Positions 11,876-23,810 of a stretch of 64,000 nucleotides of DNA are shown in pieces. The notes beneath the pieces are model-generated. The model was not told where the DNA came from, did no database searches, and was given only the letters and a program-made list of their open reading frames with translations. Position numbers and translations under genes: made by a program. Source of the stretch: Atherinomorus stipes. Lineage: Eukaryota; Chordata; Actinopteri; Atheriniformes; Atherinidae. The DNA lies in contig JALJCO010009027.1 in NCBI GenBank assembly GCA_023101725.1, positions 62,001-126,000 on the forward strand, written 5' to 3'. How positions within the stretch are numbered: position 1 is the stretch's first letter; each line of letters starts with the position of its first letter.

Positions 11876-12547
11876 TAGGGATGCACGATATTGGAAAGGC
11901 CGATATCCAACATGCTGATATTTTAAAACTCATGTGGCCGATAACTGATATCAGTACCGATATTAAAGCTGAAATAAATAAGCAGTCATTGCAAATAGCA
12001 GTTTTGTTATCCGTTTCCGACACTTTGAAAAATATGGATGGGAATAAATATCAATACGCTTAAATATTGTGATATTTTCATGTGCTGATATTAAATTTAT
12101 ATCTAAAAACGTGGTATTGACCTATTTTGCCTAGGAAATCTCGCGAGATTTCATCGTTCTGTTACAAACTAACAAGATTTAGTTAGTATATTAATCGATA
12201 CCGCGTTTTTAAATGTCAATATGATATCAGCGTATGAAAATATTGCAAAATTTTAGTGAATTCCTGCAAGATTCCATAACAAAATGATGAAATATTGCAA
12301 GATTTTGTTCGTAAAATCGACTGCGTTTTTAAATTTCAATATATTGGCATATGAAAATATTGTGATATTTCAGTGTATTGATATTTTTGTGTAAAAAAGA
12401 CGTTTTAAATAAGAAGTTGTTTTTTTTTAGACTGCAGAAACAGCGGGCTGATCAGATAAATATCGGTGGGGTGACCGATGTCTGATACTCAATTTTAAGG
12501 CCGATAGGCCGATACAGATAGGGGGCCGATGAAATCGTGCATCCCTA
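11876..12547 (+). mobile_element. Composite hAT-like foldback element, copy 2
   Basis: Same ends as copy 1. The target duplication is GCATGTAG/GCATATAG (7 of 8). The inner foldback begins at about 12033, but its right end (CCCACCCCTA) has been lost. There is a perfect TCTCGCGAGA at 12139-12148. Confidence 0.9.
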
Positions 12548-13983
12548 GCATATAGTTCATCCTAATTACTGGTTTATTTAAAAATCTTCCTCACAGAGAC
12601 CCCCGCACAGGGAGCTGAGTGAGATTTGTGCAGCCGAAAAGGATTTTTGCACATGCTAGGAAGCAACACTCCTATCATGCAGTATACCAAAATGAAGGGG
12701 AGAAACTCAGTGAAAAGACTCTCCTAGCCATAGATTTCCAAATGAAACATGATTTAAACCCCAAGCACTGATATTGGCATGTAAGTAAAACACAAAAACA
12801 GCCCATGTTTGCATTAGAGCCTCTACCAGCAAGCAAACGACAAAAACAAGCTGTCAAGCAAAAAACAAGCTGATGTGAAAACAGAGACTGCTGATGATGG
12901 AGATGTCTGTGCATTAAAACTTAGTTAGCTAGCAGCTAAAGAAATTCACAAAACCATATGTGTTGATTTGCTTATGTGTGTTAATAAAAAAGGGAAGCTG
13001 TTATGCATTTGCTTCAGCCTACATCCGTTTGATTTATCAATTTATCTTGTTTATTGTATTTACTTTCCTCCAGAAGAGGAACCAGTAAATAAAATCAAAG
13101 TAAGTCTTGAATTTACTGTTTTCTGTTTTTACATTGAAGTGTGCACTCTTTATGCAATATACAATCTTTGGGCTCACTTCTTTCTGGAAAGATAACATAC
13201 GCTGGTGTTGTTCACAACCCCCTGCAACGACTGACTGCTTAATAGTGTAATAAATAAGATGGTCATCCTGCAGGCCATCCTCTATATGTAAGGCTGGAAA
13301 ACTTTATATATTAGGAGGATAAAGTGGTATTACTGGATTCATCCACCACTGTAGCTTCTCTCAATGACATAATACCATATTTGGATTTTCATACGGCATG
13401 AGTGATAAATGTAGTTGTTAAGAACATTAATGCATTAATTTCACTGATTAAAGGTGATAACAACAAGTTTAATTCCTCCCCGCCAGTAGGTGTCGCACTA
13501 ACACTGGTCTACTCAATTATTAGCAATGTTACAGAACTGGCTAACGGTTATTAGCATTAGCAGATGGGTAACTTACAAATCCAGGAGGAAAGCAGCAACC
13601 TCCACAGGGCTTTTAGCCCCTTTGCTACCTGCACCCTCATCCAGCTTTGTTTTTTTATCTTCTTAAATTTGAGAAATCTAATGCAAGGAAGATGTTATTT
13701 CTACATAGAGCATTTGAGCTAGCAACACCAGAGCTAATGCTAATGGCGCAGAACCCCTTCTTGTAGGGATGTTGGCATGATGATCAGATGTAAATATTTA
13801 TATATTCTGGATCTGTCAAAATTGAATAAAGAGTTATTTGTATACTATTTTTCTTTAAATAATACTTTTATTCTTTATTTTGCATCCCTCTAGATGTTCT
13901 CTGGATGCATTATTATTGAACAATTGTTTTGATGAAAAAGTTGAAGCTATGACCTTTAATCTCCGAACATTAGCACTAATACA
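12548..13983. other. Intron 1 segment, no gene seen
   Basis: Unassigned intronic sequence with ordinary composition. No transposon ends with duplications were found by eye. Confidence 0.4.
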
Positions 13984-13984
13984 A

Positions 13985-14023
<39 letters not shown>

Positions 14024-14182
14024 AAAATATATATTAGGGTTGGGAAAAAAATATTGATACACTGAAATATTGCGATTTCATAATGATTTAGTAAAATAGA
14101 TGGTACTGTATTTTCAAATATCAATTTGATATCTGCATATGAAAATAACACGATATTTCAGTGTATGTATTTTTTTCCAGCC

Positions 14183-14256
<74 letters not shown>

Positions 14257-14260
14257 ATAT
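13984..14260. repeat. TA/TG microsatellites flanking a foldback MITE
   Basis: (AT)n then (GT)n occupy 13984-14020, and (TG)n then (TA)n occupy 14186-14254. The foldback MITE at 14035-14185 sits between them, apparently inserted in or near a pre-existing dinucleotide repeat that later changed length on both sides. Confidence 0.8.
14035..14185. mobile_element. Short solo foldback MITE
   Basis: Ends TAGGGTTGGGAAAAAAATAT and its complement ending CAGCCCTA. The arms are nearly complementary around a short centre at about 14085-14105. This is a reduced version (151 bp) of the foldback found inside the composite elements, lacking the CGCGAGA-rich middle. A clean 8-bp duplication is not visible because the flanks are microsatellite DNA. 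Confidence 0.75.
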
Positions 14261-14399
14261 GTATATACACACACAATATATATAAGTTTCTCTAAGATAA
14301 TATGGTGACCCCCTGACATTATTTTGGGACCCCCATTGATGTCAGGACTGTTAGTGTGGGAAAGGCAGCTGGAGTGAATTTGGGTGTTACTTCACTTTT

Positions 14400-14990
14400 T
14401 TGGACTGTAATAGGGGATTATCACGCTTAGGGGGGTTGCGGGTTTTTGACACTTCCTTTTCGGGGAATTTTAACGGCAGCTTTTTGTGTTTTATTATATT
14501 TTTAAAAGGGAAAAAACAAAAAAATATTAATTTTATTAAAAGAGGGAAAGAAAAGGGGAAAAAATGGATTGGGGGGGAGGGGGAATATATAAAAAAAAGT
14601 TTTTTGGGGGCACAAAATAAGAAGTGGTATAAGAGTGGTTACTGTGTTAAATTAAAAAAAAAAAAAAAATGTTGCTGTATGGAGAGAGAGAGGAGGGAAT
14701 AAGGATGTATATAAGTAATAAAAATAAAAGAGGGAAAAAAATATTTGGATTCTCTTCATGGAGTGATGGATCATTTTTCAACACATAAAAAAAAAATAAG
14801 AAGGGGGGGGAGGATAGGGGAAAAAAAAAAAAAGAAGTTGAGGGAAAGGAAAAGAAGATTATTAGAGAAAAAAAAGAAAGGAAGAGTAATAACAAAAAAA
14901 AAAAAAAAAAAAATGCAAAAAATATAAGAATAAAATAAAAAAAGAAATTAATAATAATAAAAAGGAAGGAGAGAGGAATAAGAGGCATTG
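14400..14990. repeat. Purine-rich low-complexity tract
   Basis: The + strand is mostly A and G with long A runs (e.g. 14655-14669, 14894-14913). Reverse frames read as Phe/Leu/Ser-rich strings, which is an artefact of composition. Part may be poorly resolved assembly. Confidence 0.75.
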
Positions 14991-15960
14991 GTTGATATAG
15001 GTGTCGATCATGAAAATCAACCAATGGGTTGCTGAGATATTTTCCAAAGGTAAAATATCATGAGTTTATAATGTATGCTCCATCTGCAACCTTAAAAAGG
15101 TCAAATGGCATATTTGGGCACATTTGGGTGGTTTGCCGGGACAATGTTGTATTAGAATATCTGCAAAACTGCTCTGGGTTCTTTCTCCTTTTTTGTCTCA
15201 TTATTAAAAGGTTATTTATACTTTGTCTTTTAGGAGAATTTACTCTGATACAGTAATATTTGGTTGCAACACTTCTGAAGTAATTTAACATGTTTCAGCT
15301 TTCTTTGAGAATAAGATTGTTCACACAGTCCTTGGAGTTGTGCTTAATTTATGTAGGCCATAGGGCCTGGTGATGAGGAGGTTAATGAAATCGCAGCAGA
15401 ATTTAGACAGCTTGCTACTACTGAAGCCTTCGCTGACTGAAACAAGCTGTGAGGACTCTTTGTAAAAGCTGACTGACCTCTCCTTATCTGGATTACTGTA
15501 TCAGGACTGGGAGACCATGAAGACTTTTTGTGTTGAGTTCTCAGAGGAAACAGCCAGGTACTGTAACTGTCACTCCTCATCTCACGGTCTGTCTGTGCAA
15601 GTTCAGATTACAGCCCCTATAGTGACTGTGCAGCAGCAGCCCTCTAAACAAGCCCAAAGCACTTTCCCTCCCTCTCATGCATGTCGGAGGGAGAGGAGTT
15701 GCCCTCCGTGGGCTGGGATCTGCGTCAGTTCGGCTACAGTATGCAAAATGCATTCGTCAAGTTTTATGTAATTGTTTCTTTTGTCAAGTTTGATGTAACT
15801 GTTTCTTTTCCTCTGCATGTGTGTGACTTTGGTTTTTCAGACTTTTCAGATGTGTTCATGCAGAAGTTCAAATCACATTCCTGTAGTTTTATTAGCCCAA
15901 AGGCTTTCCAGTGTTACAACCCTTCCTGATATCAGCAAACTCTACTTTTCAGGTTAATAT
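14991..15960. other. Intron 1 segment, no gene seen
   Basis: Unassigned sequence. Short frames near 15517-15930 have no family match that I recognise and no convincing splice context. Confidence 0.4.
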
Positions 15961-16740
15961 TAGGGATGCAGGATTTTAGAATTTTGGCCGATATCTGATA
16001 TGCCGATATTTTAAAACTCATGTAGACGATCATTGATACCGATACTAAAGCTGAAAAAAAATAAATAGTCATTGCAACTAACAGTTTTGTTATCCTGACA
16101 CTTTAAAAAATAGGGATGGGGGAAAAATATCGATACATTGAAATGTCGCGATATTTTCATATACCAATATCAAACCAATATTCAAAAAGGTGGCATCAAC
16201 CTATTTTACTTACAAAATCTCGCGAGATTGCATCATTCTGTTAAAAAAATCTTACGATATTTTGTGAATTCTCGTGAGATTTTGTAACAGAACAATGAAA
16301 TATTGTGAGATTTTGTTAGTAAAATAGATTAATAGATATGTTTTTAAATGTCAATATAATATCAGGATATGAAAATATCGTGAAATTTTTGTGAATTATC
16401 GCAAGATTTCTTAACAGAACAATGACATATCGAGAGATTTTATTAGTAAAATGGAATTTACGCAGTTTTAAATGTTCCTATTATCAGCATATGAAAATAT
16501 TGTGATATTTCAGTGTATCGATATTTTTTCCCACCCCTAGTCTTTAGAAGTTTTAAAGTCTATGAAGAAGAAGATTTTGAAAAAAGAAAAGAAGTTTTTT
16601 TTTTTTTTTAGATTTTAGAAACAGCAGGCTGATCAGTTAAATATCGGTGGGGTAGCCAATGTCTGATACTCAGTTTTAAGGCCGATATAGGCCGATATAG
16701 GCCGATACCGATAGGAGGCCGATTATATCGTGTATCTGTA
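15961..16740 (+). mobile_element. Composite hAT-like foldback element, copy 3
   Basis: Flanked by a perfect 8-bp duplication GTTAATAT (15953-15960 and 16741-16748). The left end has a G in place of C in the usual TIR and the right end is slightly decayed. The inner foldback 16111-16539 holds about two copies of the CGCGAGA-containing module. A perfect TCTCGCGAGA lies at 16218-16227. Confidence 0.93.
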
Positions 16741-17914
16741 GTTAATATGCATTGAATTGATTCACTTTTAATGTAGATACTGTATGCTTCTGTTGATTTG
16801 GGGGTTAATTTAACTCCCAGCTACAGTTTCATTTATGCAAACTGTCTCCATTTCTGACTGTCCTCCATCAAAGAGAAGAGGTTTCATCTCTCTTTTCTAT
16901 AAGGTGCATCATTGGACTTGAAGACAGCTCCTCATCAACATGTTCATTAAAGGTTTTTTTTTTTAGTCACAGTTAAAGCTGCGCCGCGCTCACCCACCTT
17001 CGTAATGACACATTCTTCTGAGGATCAGAGTGTGAAATAGCACCCCAACGCCGCAGCCTCTGTGAATTTAGCTCCTCTAATCGCCCCGGCGCTTTCACCG
17101 CTCTCAAGTGGTGTCGTGTTTGCTCATCGGAGAGTGGGGGGAGGAGGTGAAGAAGGAGAGATATCATTTTAAATGATGGGGGACTTTGCGGTGTAATTTG
17201 CAGGGAATTTACTCTCCTAACTGTCATGCTAATTCTCTGCTTTTGACTCAACCTCAACTCTCTTTGTTATTTGTTTCATGGAAAGAGTAGAGGAATTACC
17301 GGGGATGACAATGGAGGACTTCAGAGGAACTTCCTGTTATTCGTCCCTAAAGATGACTTTTTCCTCTGCAGTCTCGTGCATTCATCGGTAGATGGAGGGA
17401 AGCGTGTTTGTTGGGGCTTCACGTATAGTTGGAGGGGATGCTATTGACACATGGGCATTCATGTGCTCTTATCCAGTGATCTGGTGAAGTTCAACTTGCT
17501 GAAAACCACATTAATGCGTCTAGTTGGATTAAAGTGTGCATGCTGATGTGATGTCATCCCATATGAGCCGGTTACAATCATTCCCACCTTCACATGCACA
17601 TAAACAGAGGCACGAGATTCAGGGGAATGCAGGGAGGCAGTCAGGCTGGACTGGTTTGTCCGCTGAGCTGTAAATGCAACTATGCAAAAATATGTGCTCT
17701 GTTATTTTCATTGTCTGCAACATTCACTTATCACCCTTCAAAACTAAAGGGTGTTGGTTGAAATGTGTTTCTGGTTTCAGCACTGTGCAAAATCTTGATT
17801 ATTTTCATTTCTGTTTTTGATGTGCAAATTGTATCTGGACTCAAAGACATGTTAAAGATACTGATTTTATAACAATAGCAAGTATCCAACCAAATGTAGT
17901 AAAACTTAAAGTTA
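16741..17914. other. Intron 1 segment, no gene seen
   Basis: The block 16975-17470 is relatively GC-rich and repeat-free by eye, so it is a candidate conserved non-coding block. No coding exon with family support is visible. Confidence 0.4.
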
Positions 17915-17967
17915 CAGTTGGGATCGGAAATTTGGGCACCCAAGTTCAAAATTTGTACAGTATAAAT

Positions 17968-18618
17968 TAGGGATGCACGATATAATCGCCCCCTATCGAG
18001 TTCGGCCTTAAAACTGAGTATTGGAGTATCGGCCACCCCACTGATATTTAACCGATATTGAACCATCAGCCCGCTGTTTCTAAAGTCTATAAAAGAAAAC
18101 TTCTTCTTTTTCAAAAACTTCTTTTTTACAGACTTTAAAACTTCTAAAGACTAGGCGTGGGAAAAAATATCGATACACTGAAATATCGCAATATTTTCCA
18201 ATGCTGATATCATATTGACATTTAAAAATGCAGCATCCATCCATTTTACGAACAAAATCTCATGATATTTCATCGTTCTGTTACAAAATCTTGCGGGAAT
18301 TCACGAAATATCGTGAGATTTTGTAAAAGGACGATGAAATCTTGCGAGATTTTGTAAGTAAAATAGATTGATGCGGCATTTTTAAATATCGATTTGATAT
18401 TGGCATATGAAAATATCGCAATATTCGAGTGTATTGATATTTTTTCCCACCCCTATTTTTTAAGTGTTAAACGAATAACAGAACTGCTATTTGCAATGAC
18501 AACTTTTTTTTTCAGCTTTACTGTAATATCTTGTTGTATCTATTTAGGTTATCTGCCACATAAGTTAAAATATCGGCATATCTGATATTGGCCAAAATTA
18601 CAATATCTTGCATCCCTA
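17968..18618 (-). mobile_element. Composite hAT-like foldback element, copy 4 (reverse)
   Basis: Reverse orientation relative to copies 1-3, with perfect 8-bp duplication GTATAAAT on both sides (17960-17967, 18619-18626). The inner foldback is at 18152-18455. Its CpG-rich palindromes are decayed to TTGCGAGA/CATGATA forms. It lies inside a Tc1-like relic and so inserted later than that element. Confidence 0.93.
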
Positions 18619-18764
18619 GTATAAATATGATTAAGGAAGCCTAGGGAAACTGAAAAAAATCTCCATAAGTCATTAAATTACACAGACACGTTCCTATAGC
18701 ATGTGAAAAAAAATGTTTATTTCCGTCTTTTACATTTGCATAGTAAACAAAAATGAAAAAAAAA

Positions 18765-19018
18765 GGCCATTGCAAAATTTGGGCACCTTGCGTAGTCAAA
18801 TCTTTGGAGGGCCCCTTTGGCAACTATCACAGCTTGTAAGGGCTTTTTGTTGCCAGCTAAGACTCTTTCAATTTTAGTTTGAGTTTTCTTTGCCCTTTCA
18901 TCCTGAAGTCTTCCAGTTCTGTGAGATTTCTTGTCCGTTTGTCACGCACTGCTCTTTTAAGGTCTATCCACAAATGTTCAATGATGTTGCGGTCAGGAGA
19001 CTGTGAGGGTCATGGCAA
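18765..19018 (-). pseudogene. Tc1-like transposase, C-terminal relic
   Basis: Read on the minus strand, the segment encodes PSQSPDRNIIEHLWIDLKR, the conserved block containing the third catalytic acidic residue of Tc1 transposases. A frame change follows at about 18900, and then the typical tail GPSKDLTTQGAQIL. The N-terminal and middle parts are absent, so no function remains. Confidence 0.8.
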
Positions 19019-19031
19019 AACCTTCAGCTTG

Positions 19032-21177
19032 CGCACTTTTGATCGGGAGTCTCACTCAAGACTCACCCCATGTCGTCAGATTCTGCAATCTGGATGCGTC
19101 ACCATTTTCGGCCCTAATCGGCTCCTTCAGAACATCAACAGGAGCTATCTACTCTCTCCGGGAAAATAGTAATGTGAACACAAGCAAATCGGGCAGTGTG
19201 GTGCCGGCTAGGCTAAGTAGGTGCTAGTGTGAAAGGGGCATATGTTATTTTTGTTCAGAATTAAACTTGTAGCTATCACCTTTAATTTGAAATACAATTT
19301 CACCCTCAACAAAGGAGAAGGATTTTCTGAAATCGATGCTTAGTAAGTAAACTTTAATGTGCAAATGATAATGTTTAAAAAAAATCAGTTATCTTTAAAG
19401 ACTTTATGACATGTATTCTCTTTTTCTTCAGTGATTATTTAGTAATGAACCTTAATCATAGCAGAAAATAACGAAGTAGAGTGTAATTAAGTGTGAAATT
19501 TCATAATTTTTATTCAAAGCTAAATTGTCCGGCCAGTGGCTAGAAGCTTTCTGCTGCAGCGTGATGGAGAAACCCATAATTTCCAGCAGGAGTTCAGTTT
19601 TCATCTCCATCTTATTAAGTGCTGCATTTGCGTTGCCTGGATGCTTCTTTCGTAACTGTGAGATTTAAGTTATTGTAGATCATAAAGTCTCTACACGTCC
19701 AAATTCTCACCTTCTTCTCATTGTGGGTGCAGTTTTTCCCCTTAATAACTTCATTAACCATGAATAACGAAGGCTCATCTTCATCCTTCATTTCCTTTGT
19801 CCTTCATTTGTATGGTAGTGCATTACAGGCGCTGGCTGCTCCGAGCTCTGGATCATTGCATCGCACGCCTGTTTGCGAGGCACAGTGTTGTCACATTGTG
19901 TAAATCCTGCAGGGTTTTTGTGTTTCTAGCTGTAGCTGGGCACTTCACTTATTCTCTCTCTCCGAGGTCTGGCTCTGGCATCATTGTGACTTCTCAAAGA
20001 AAGGGCGGCTCTGGCTTTATTCCTGTGATTGAAATCCCAGCCTCTCTTAGCCATTTGTTTTGAGAGAATGGACTTGGCCCATTGTGAAAGGCAGACACCC
20101 TCTTTTTCGTGCCGTGTGGTTTGCATTTGGACGCAGCCGAGCAAGAACAAGTCCATTCAGGATTGGGCTTCTGGTACAGCAGCAGCCGCGTACAAGTCTC
20201 AGCCAAAGTCATTTGAGCCTCCAAGATGTATACCCAAAGCAAGTCATGTAGCTAAAAGTGCCTTATTGGGATGGTTTTGAACAATGAGGCTAGTTAACGG
20301 CTTGTTTTTCCTCTAACAGCTTACCTCTGATAGAAATTTTAGAAATCAAATCACATTTGCCCATAAAATCTAAATCTAGCTCATTCAGAAGGTTTTCATT
20401 TGTAATTTATGCACATTTGCCATCAATTTGATTTTAGCGATCCAGCAAACACTACAGTCAACTACATGTGTACACTCTGCTCACAAAAAAAGGAAGATGG
20501 GAATACTTCTCTGTTTACTCTGTTGTGTAAACAGTGCAGATTTCAGACCTCGTTAGAAGTTCTCGTCTTTGTGAATGGCGCACAGAGCTGTATGTAGTTC
20601 CTGTTGGGTGGGGTGTGCTCGCCCTGACCCCTCGATGTGGATGGTAAAACTGGACAGGAATGTGCCCACTGGTTCTAACGGAGGAAAAAAAGCTGAAAAC
20701 TCCTGACCTTGCCCACCCCTCCGCCTCTGCACAGACTGTAGTCTGGAAACTCTCTGTATGTAGGTCATCTATGCCCTCTGTACCACAACTTTCTTGGAGT
20801 AAATAACAAAACTAATACAGTACGTTTAAAAAGGTTTTTGATGACTCTCTGTCTTGTCTTTTGGAGCTCCTTATCAGCCAGAGTTACAGCTCTACTGAGC
20901 AAAAGTTTTAGACTGCTTTTTCTATTAATGTTTACACGTTTCAGTAAGTTGATGTTCCTGTTTCTTGTTTTCTTGGTGACATAAAGAAATGAATGCTGCC
21001 TCAGAACAGTTTTGAAGCTCATGTATAGCTGCTCTATGTATCATCACACTTCCACCCCAGACTGTGTTGCACATAGTTAGTATTTTGTCATTTTATGTTG
21101 GCTGTAGAAATATTTTAAGATGTTTTTCATTTGTAGTATTTTGAATTTATTCATTTTTAATTAGTCTTTTAACTTTG
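19032..21177. other. Intron 1 segment, no gene seen
   Basis: No transposon ends or exons were recognised. 19500-20270 is a mixed-composition stretch with overlapping short frames on both strands and no family match. Confidence 0.4.
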
Positions 21178-21262
21178 ATTCAGTGTTTTGTTGTTGGAAA
21201 GCACTTTGGTTACCAGAAGTTGTTTTAAAATGTGTTTGAATAAATTTGAATTGAGTTGAAGT
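21178..21262 (+). repeat. LINE/SINE 3' tail remnant
   Basis: The phrase GGAAAGCACTTTGGTTACC followed by AAATGTGTTTGAATAAATTTG resembles the shared 3' tail of fish L2-like LINEs and their SINE partners. Only the tail is present. Confidence 0.5.
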
Positions 21263-21314
21263 GTCTGCCGAACATGCTTAATGTAACTGTTATTGTCTCC
21301 TCTGTCCAAAAATA

Positions 21315-22221
21315 TAGGGATGCACAATATTGGAAAATTGGACGATATCTTATATGCCCATAATTTAAAACTTATGTGGCTGATGACCGATATCAATACT
21401 GATACTAAAGCTGAAAAAAATTAGCAGTCATTGCAAATAGCAGTTTTGTTATTCGTTTCAGACACTTTGAAAATAAGGGAGGGGTATTGATACACTGGAA
21501 TATCACAATATTTTCACATGCCAACATCAAATCAATATTAAAAAAATGTGGCATCGATCTATTTTACTTAGAAAATCTCGCGAGATTTCATCGTTCTGTT
21601 AGGAAATCTCACGGGAATTCACGAAATATCGCGAGATTTTTTGACAGAACAATGCATTCTCACGAGATTTTGTTAGTAAAATAGATCGATACCGTATTTA
21701 AAATTTCAGTATGATATCAGCATATGAAAATATCAAATTTTTGTGAATTCTTGCAAGGTTTCGTAACAGAACGATAAAATATCGTGAGATTTCGTTAGTG
21801 AAATAGATCGATGCCACGTTTTTAAATGTCAATATGATATCAGCATACGAAAATATCGCAACATTTTTGTGTATTCTTGCGAGGTTTTGTAACAGAACAA
21901 TAAAATATTGCGAGATTTCGTTAGTGAAATAGATCGATACCACATTTTTAAATGTCAATATGATATCAGCATATGAAAATATCGCAATATGTCAGTGTAT
22001 CAATGTTTTTCACCACCCTTAGTCTTTAGAAGTTTTAAAGTCTGTAAAAAAGAAATTTTTGAAGAAGAAGAAGAAAAAGAAGTTTTTTTTAGACTGTAGA
22101 AACAGCGGGCTGATCGGCTAAATAAAGGTTAAATATTGGTGGGGTGGCCGATGTTCGATACTCAGTTTTAAGGCCGATATAGGCCGATACCGATAGGGGG
22201 CGATTATATCGTGCATCCCTA
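21315..22221 (+). mobile_element. Composite hAT-like foldback element, copy 5 (longest uninterrupted)
   Basis: Flank duplication CAAAAATA/CAAAGATG (6 of 8, differences are transitions). At 907 bp it is longer than the other uninterrupted copies (635-780) because the right half of the inner foldback contains three tandem units of about 120 bp. These are recognisable by the repeated motif CAATATGATATCAGCATA (and close variants) near 21707, 21831 and 21955. A perfect TCTCGCGAGA lies at 21576-21585. Confidence 0.9.
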
Positions 22222-22318
22222 CAAAGATGTTCACTTTTCATCAGAATTCTTCACATCTTTAATCAGAGTTTTGTTTTTTTTTTGTCCTCAAATGAGCAAA
22301 ATTGGGTGTTGGCTTTCT

Positions 22319-22668
22319 TTAAATGGATACCGCGTAACTATTGGCCAGTCAGGGCACTAAACCTGGACGTTCACACAGGACACACAACTGTTCCAAAATT
22401 TAACAGTCGCTATCAGTGTTTTGGGATTATGTTTGCAGACCACTTTGACCAGTTGATTTGAAGTCATGGAGCTATAAAGCAAAGCGCTCCAGGTCACATG
22501 ATCCAGTAATAGACGGATCTGCTCCTACAAAGTTACCATGTCTGGTATTTGAGGAGGACGGCCCCTTGAAGCGCCGACGTGTCAAGTGCTGTATATTGAC
22601 CCCAGAAATGATCTTACTTCTTACATAAGGCCAATGTTTGGGACAAAGGTTACACAGTGTCCCTTTAA
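22319..22668. mobile_element. TTAA-flanked MITE
   Basis: Both ends carry TTAA, with imperfect inverted repeats TTAAATGGATACCGCGTAAC (left) and the complement of TTAAAGGGACACTGTGTAAC (right), about 15 of 20 matching. TTAA duplications are characteristic of piggyBac-type elements. No coding capacity. Confidence 0.6.
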
Positions 22669-22800
22669 TGTGACTGGTATGAATGGATCCTTTATTTACT
22701 TTTTTGTTAAATGTAGGTTTCTAAGAGATGTAATTTACTCATTTCTCTTTGTTTTGTCTCAGTGTTCATTCATGATTTATTTTCTCTTGTCTGTGTCCAG

Positions 22801-22902
22801 CACGGGGACATTACAGTAAAAATCCACCACTTGGAGTATGTTGAAGGAGGAATCCTGGATGTGGACGACCTGCTGAGTGATCTGGTGGAAGACAGAGACA
22901 AG
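22801..22902 (+). CDS. pard3b: PARD3B-like polarity protein, coding exon 2
   Basis: The exon encodes 34 residues: VKIHHLEY, GGILDVDDLLSDLVEDRDK and flanking residues. This is the second half of the Par-3 N-terminal oligomerisation domain, including the acidic DVDD...EDRD surface used in front-to-back self-association. The acceptor is GTCTGTGTCCAG|CAC and the donor AAG|GTGAGA, phase 0 at both ends, joining exon 1 in frame. KIHHLEY matches PARD3B better than PARD3 (RLEH-type), from memory of the families. Confidence 0.93.
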
Positions 22903-22979
22903 GTGAGAAAGGCTTGAGACTGGTGAATGTTTGTTTTCCCCCTTTTTCATCTAGCTACAAAAGATATTCTAGTTATACC

Positions 22980-23810
22980 GTACAACCCTGATTTCATGCT
23001 AGCAACACATCTCAAAGAAGTCATTCCAGGGTGATGTTTACCATTGTGCAGCATCCCTTTTTCTTTTAACAACTGCCTGTAAACATCTGGGAAGTGAGTG
23101 AGACCAGTTGCTGGAGTTGTTAGGAGGAATGTTGTTGTATTCTGGTCTGATGCAGGATTCTAGCCGCTCTGGACTTTCGTTGCCCAATATTTGCTTTCAT
23201 GATGCTCCAAATGTTTCTATTGGTGAAAGGTCTGGACTGCAGGCAAACCAGTTCAGCACCAGGACTCTTCTGTTCCCAGCCCTTCTGCTGTGATGGATGC
23301 AGTATTTTGTTCAGCATTGTCTTACTGAAATCTGCAAGGCCTTCCCTGACAGAGACGATGTCTGGATGGGAGCAGATGTTGCTCTGAAACCTCCATGTAC
23401 TTTCCAGCATTGATGGAGCTTCACTGATGAGGAAGCTGCCCACACCATAGACACTAATGCAACTCCATCCCATCAGAGATGCAGGCTGATAACAGTTTAG
23501 TCTGCGGGAAATCGGCTATCCATGCTTTCTAGGAAAAAATTTAGATTTTGTAACTATTCTAAATTAGGTTTGATCCATATTTCTGGATCCTTTTGAAACT
23601 TAGCTTTTTGCATTATAGAGCTTTTTGTGGACATCATGGTGAACTCGCAGTGTTTTCTGCAAGTCTTTCTGAGCCCATGCGGTGATTTCCGGTAGAGAAT
23701 CATGTCTGTTTTAACCTTCCTGTGGGCGTGACATCCAGCCTTGTCCCATGTACACAGAAGGTGGAATCTAAACATTATGTTGGAAAACATTTTTCTGAAA
23801 TTGTTCAACA
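22980..23810 (-). mobile_element. Tc1-like transposon relic (TACAACCCTGATT type)
   Basis: The end TACAACCCTGATTTC at about 22980 is typical of this subfamily, followed on the minus strand by transposase coding. Preserved words are MGWSCISVYGVGSFL near 23430-23473 and NRNIWSIMK near 23200. The catalytic QQDNAKPH-type region is frameshifted (read as KTMLNKI). A second, internally deleted copy lies at 45260-46408. Confidence 0.8.
23120..23473 (-). pseudogene. Tc1-like transposase, middle-to-C-terminal relic
   Basis: An open stretch without stops gives MGWSCISVYGVGSFLISEAP, then LESTWRFQSNICSHP, then REGLADF..., clearly collinear with the conserved MVWG...GSL...GRP region of this Tc1-like subfamily. 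A frame slip just after removes the catalytic aspartate motif. The remaining parts are in other frames or missing, so this open frame is not a host gene. Confidence 0.75.

Larger units (their letters stand above)
17915..19031 (-). mobile_element. Tc1-like transposon relic interrupted by a hAT-like element
   Basis: The outer end lies just after a TA at 17913-17914 (CAGTTGGGATCGGAAATTTG) and matches the type with GGGCACC in the terminal repeat. The composite element 17968-18618 then interrupts it. The antisense transposase C-terminal part resumes at 18765-19018, and similarity fades at about 19031, so the rest of the element is missing. Confidence 0.75.
8439..22800 (+). other. pard3b: Intron 1 of the pard3b-like gene
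   Basis: A 14.4-kb phase-0 intron that starts GTAAAC and ends with a pyrimidine-rich tract and TCCAG at 22800. It contains five composite hAT-like copies, one solo foldback MITE, a Tc1-like relic, a TTAA-flanked MITE and long low-complexity DNA. No further PARD3 exon is detectable, and none is needed because exons 1 and 2 join in frame. Confidence 0.85.
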
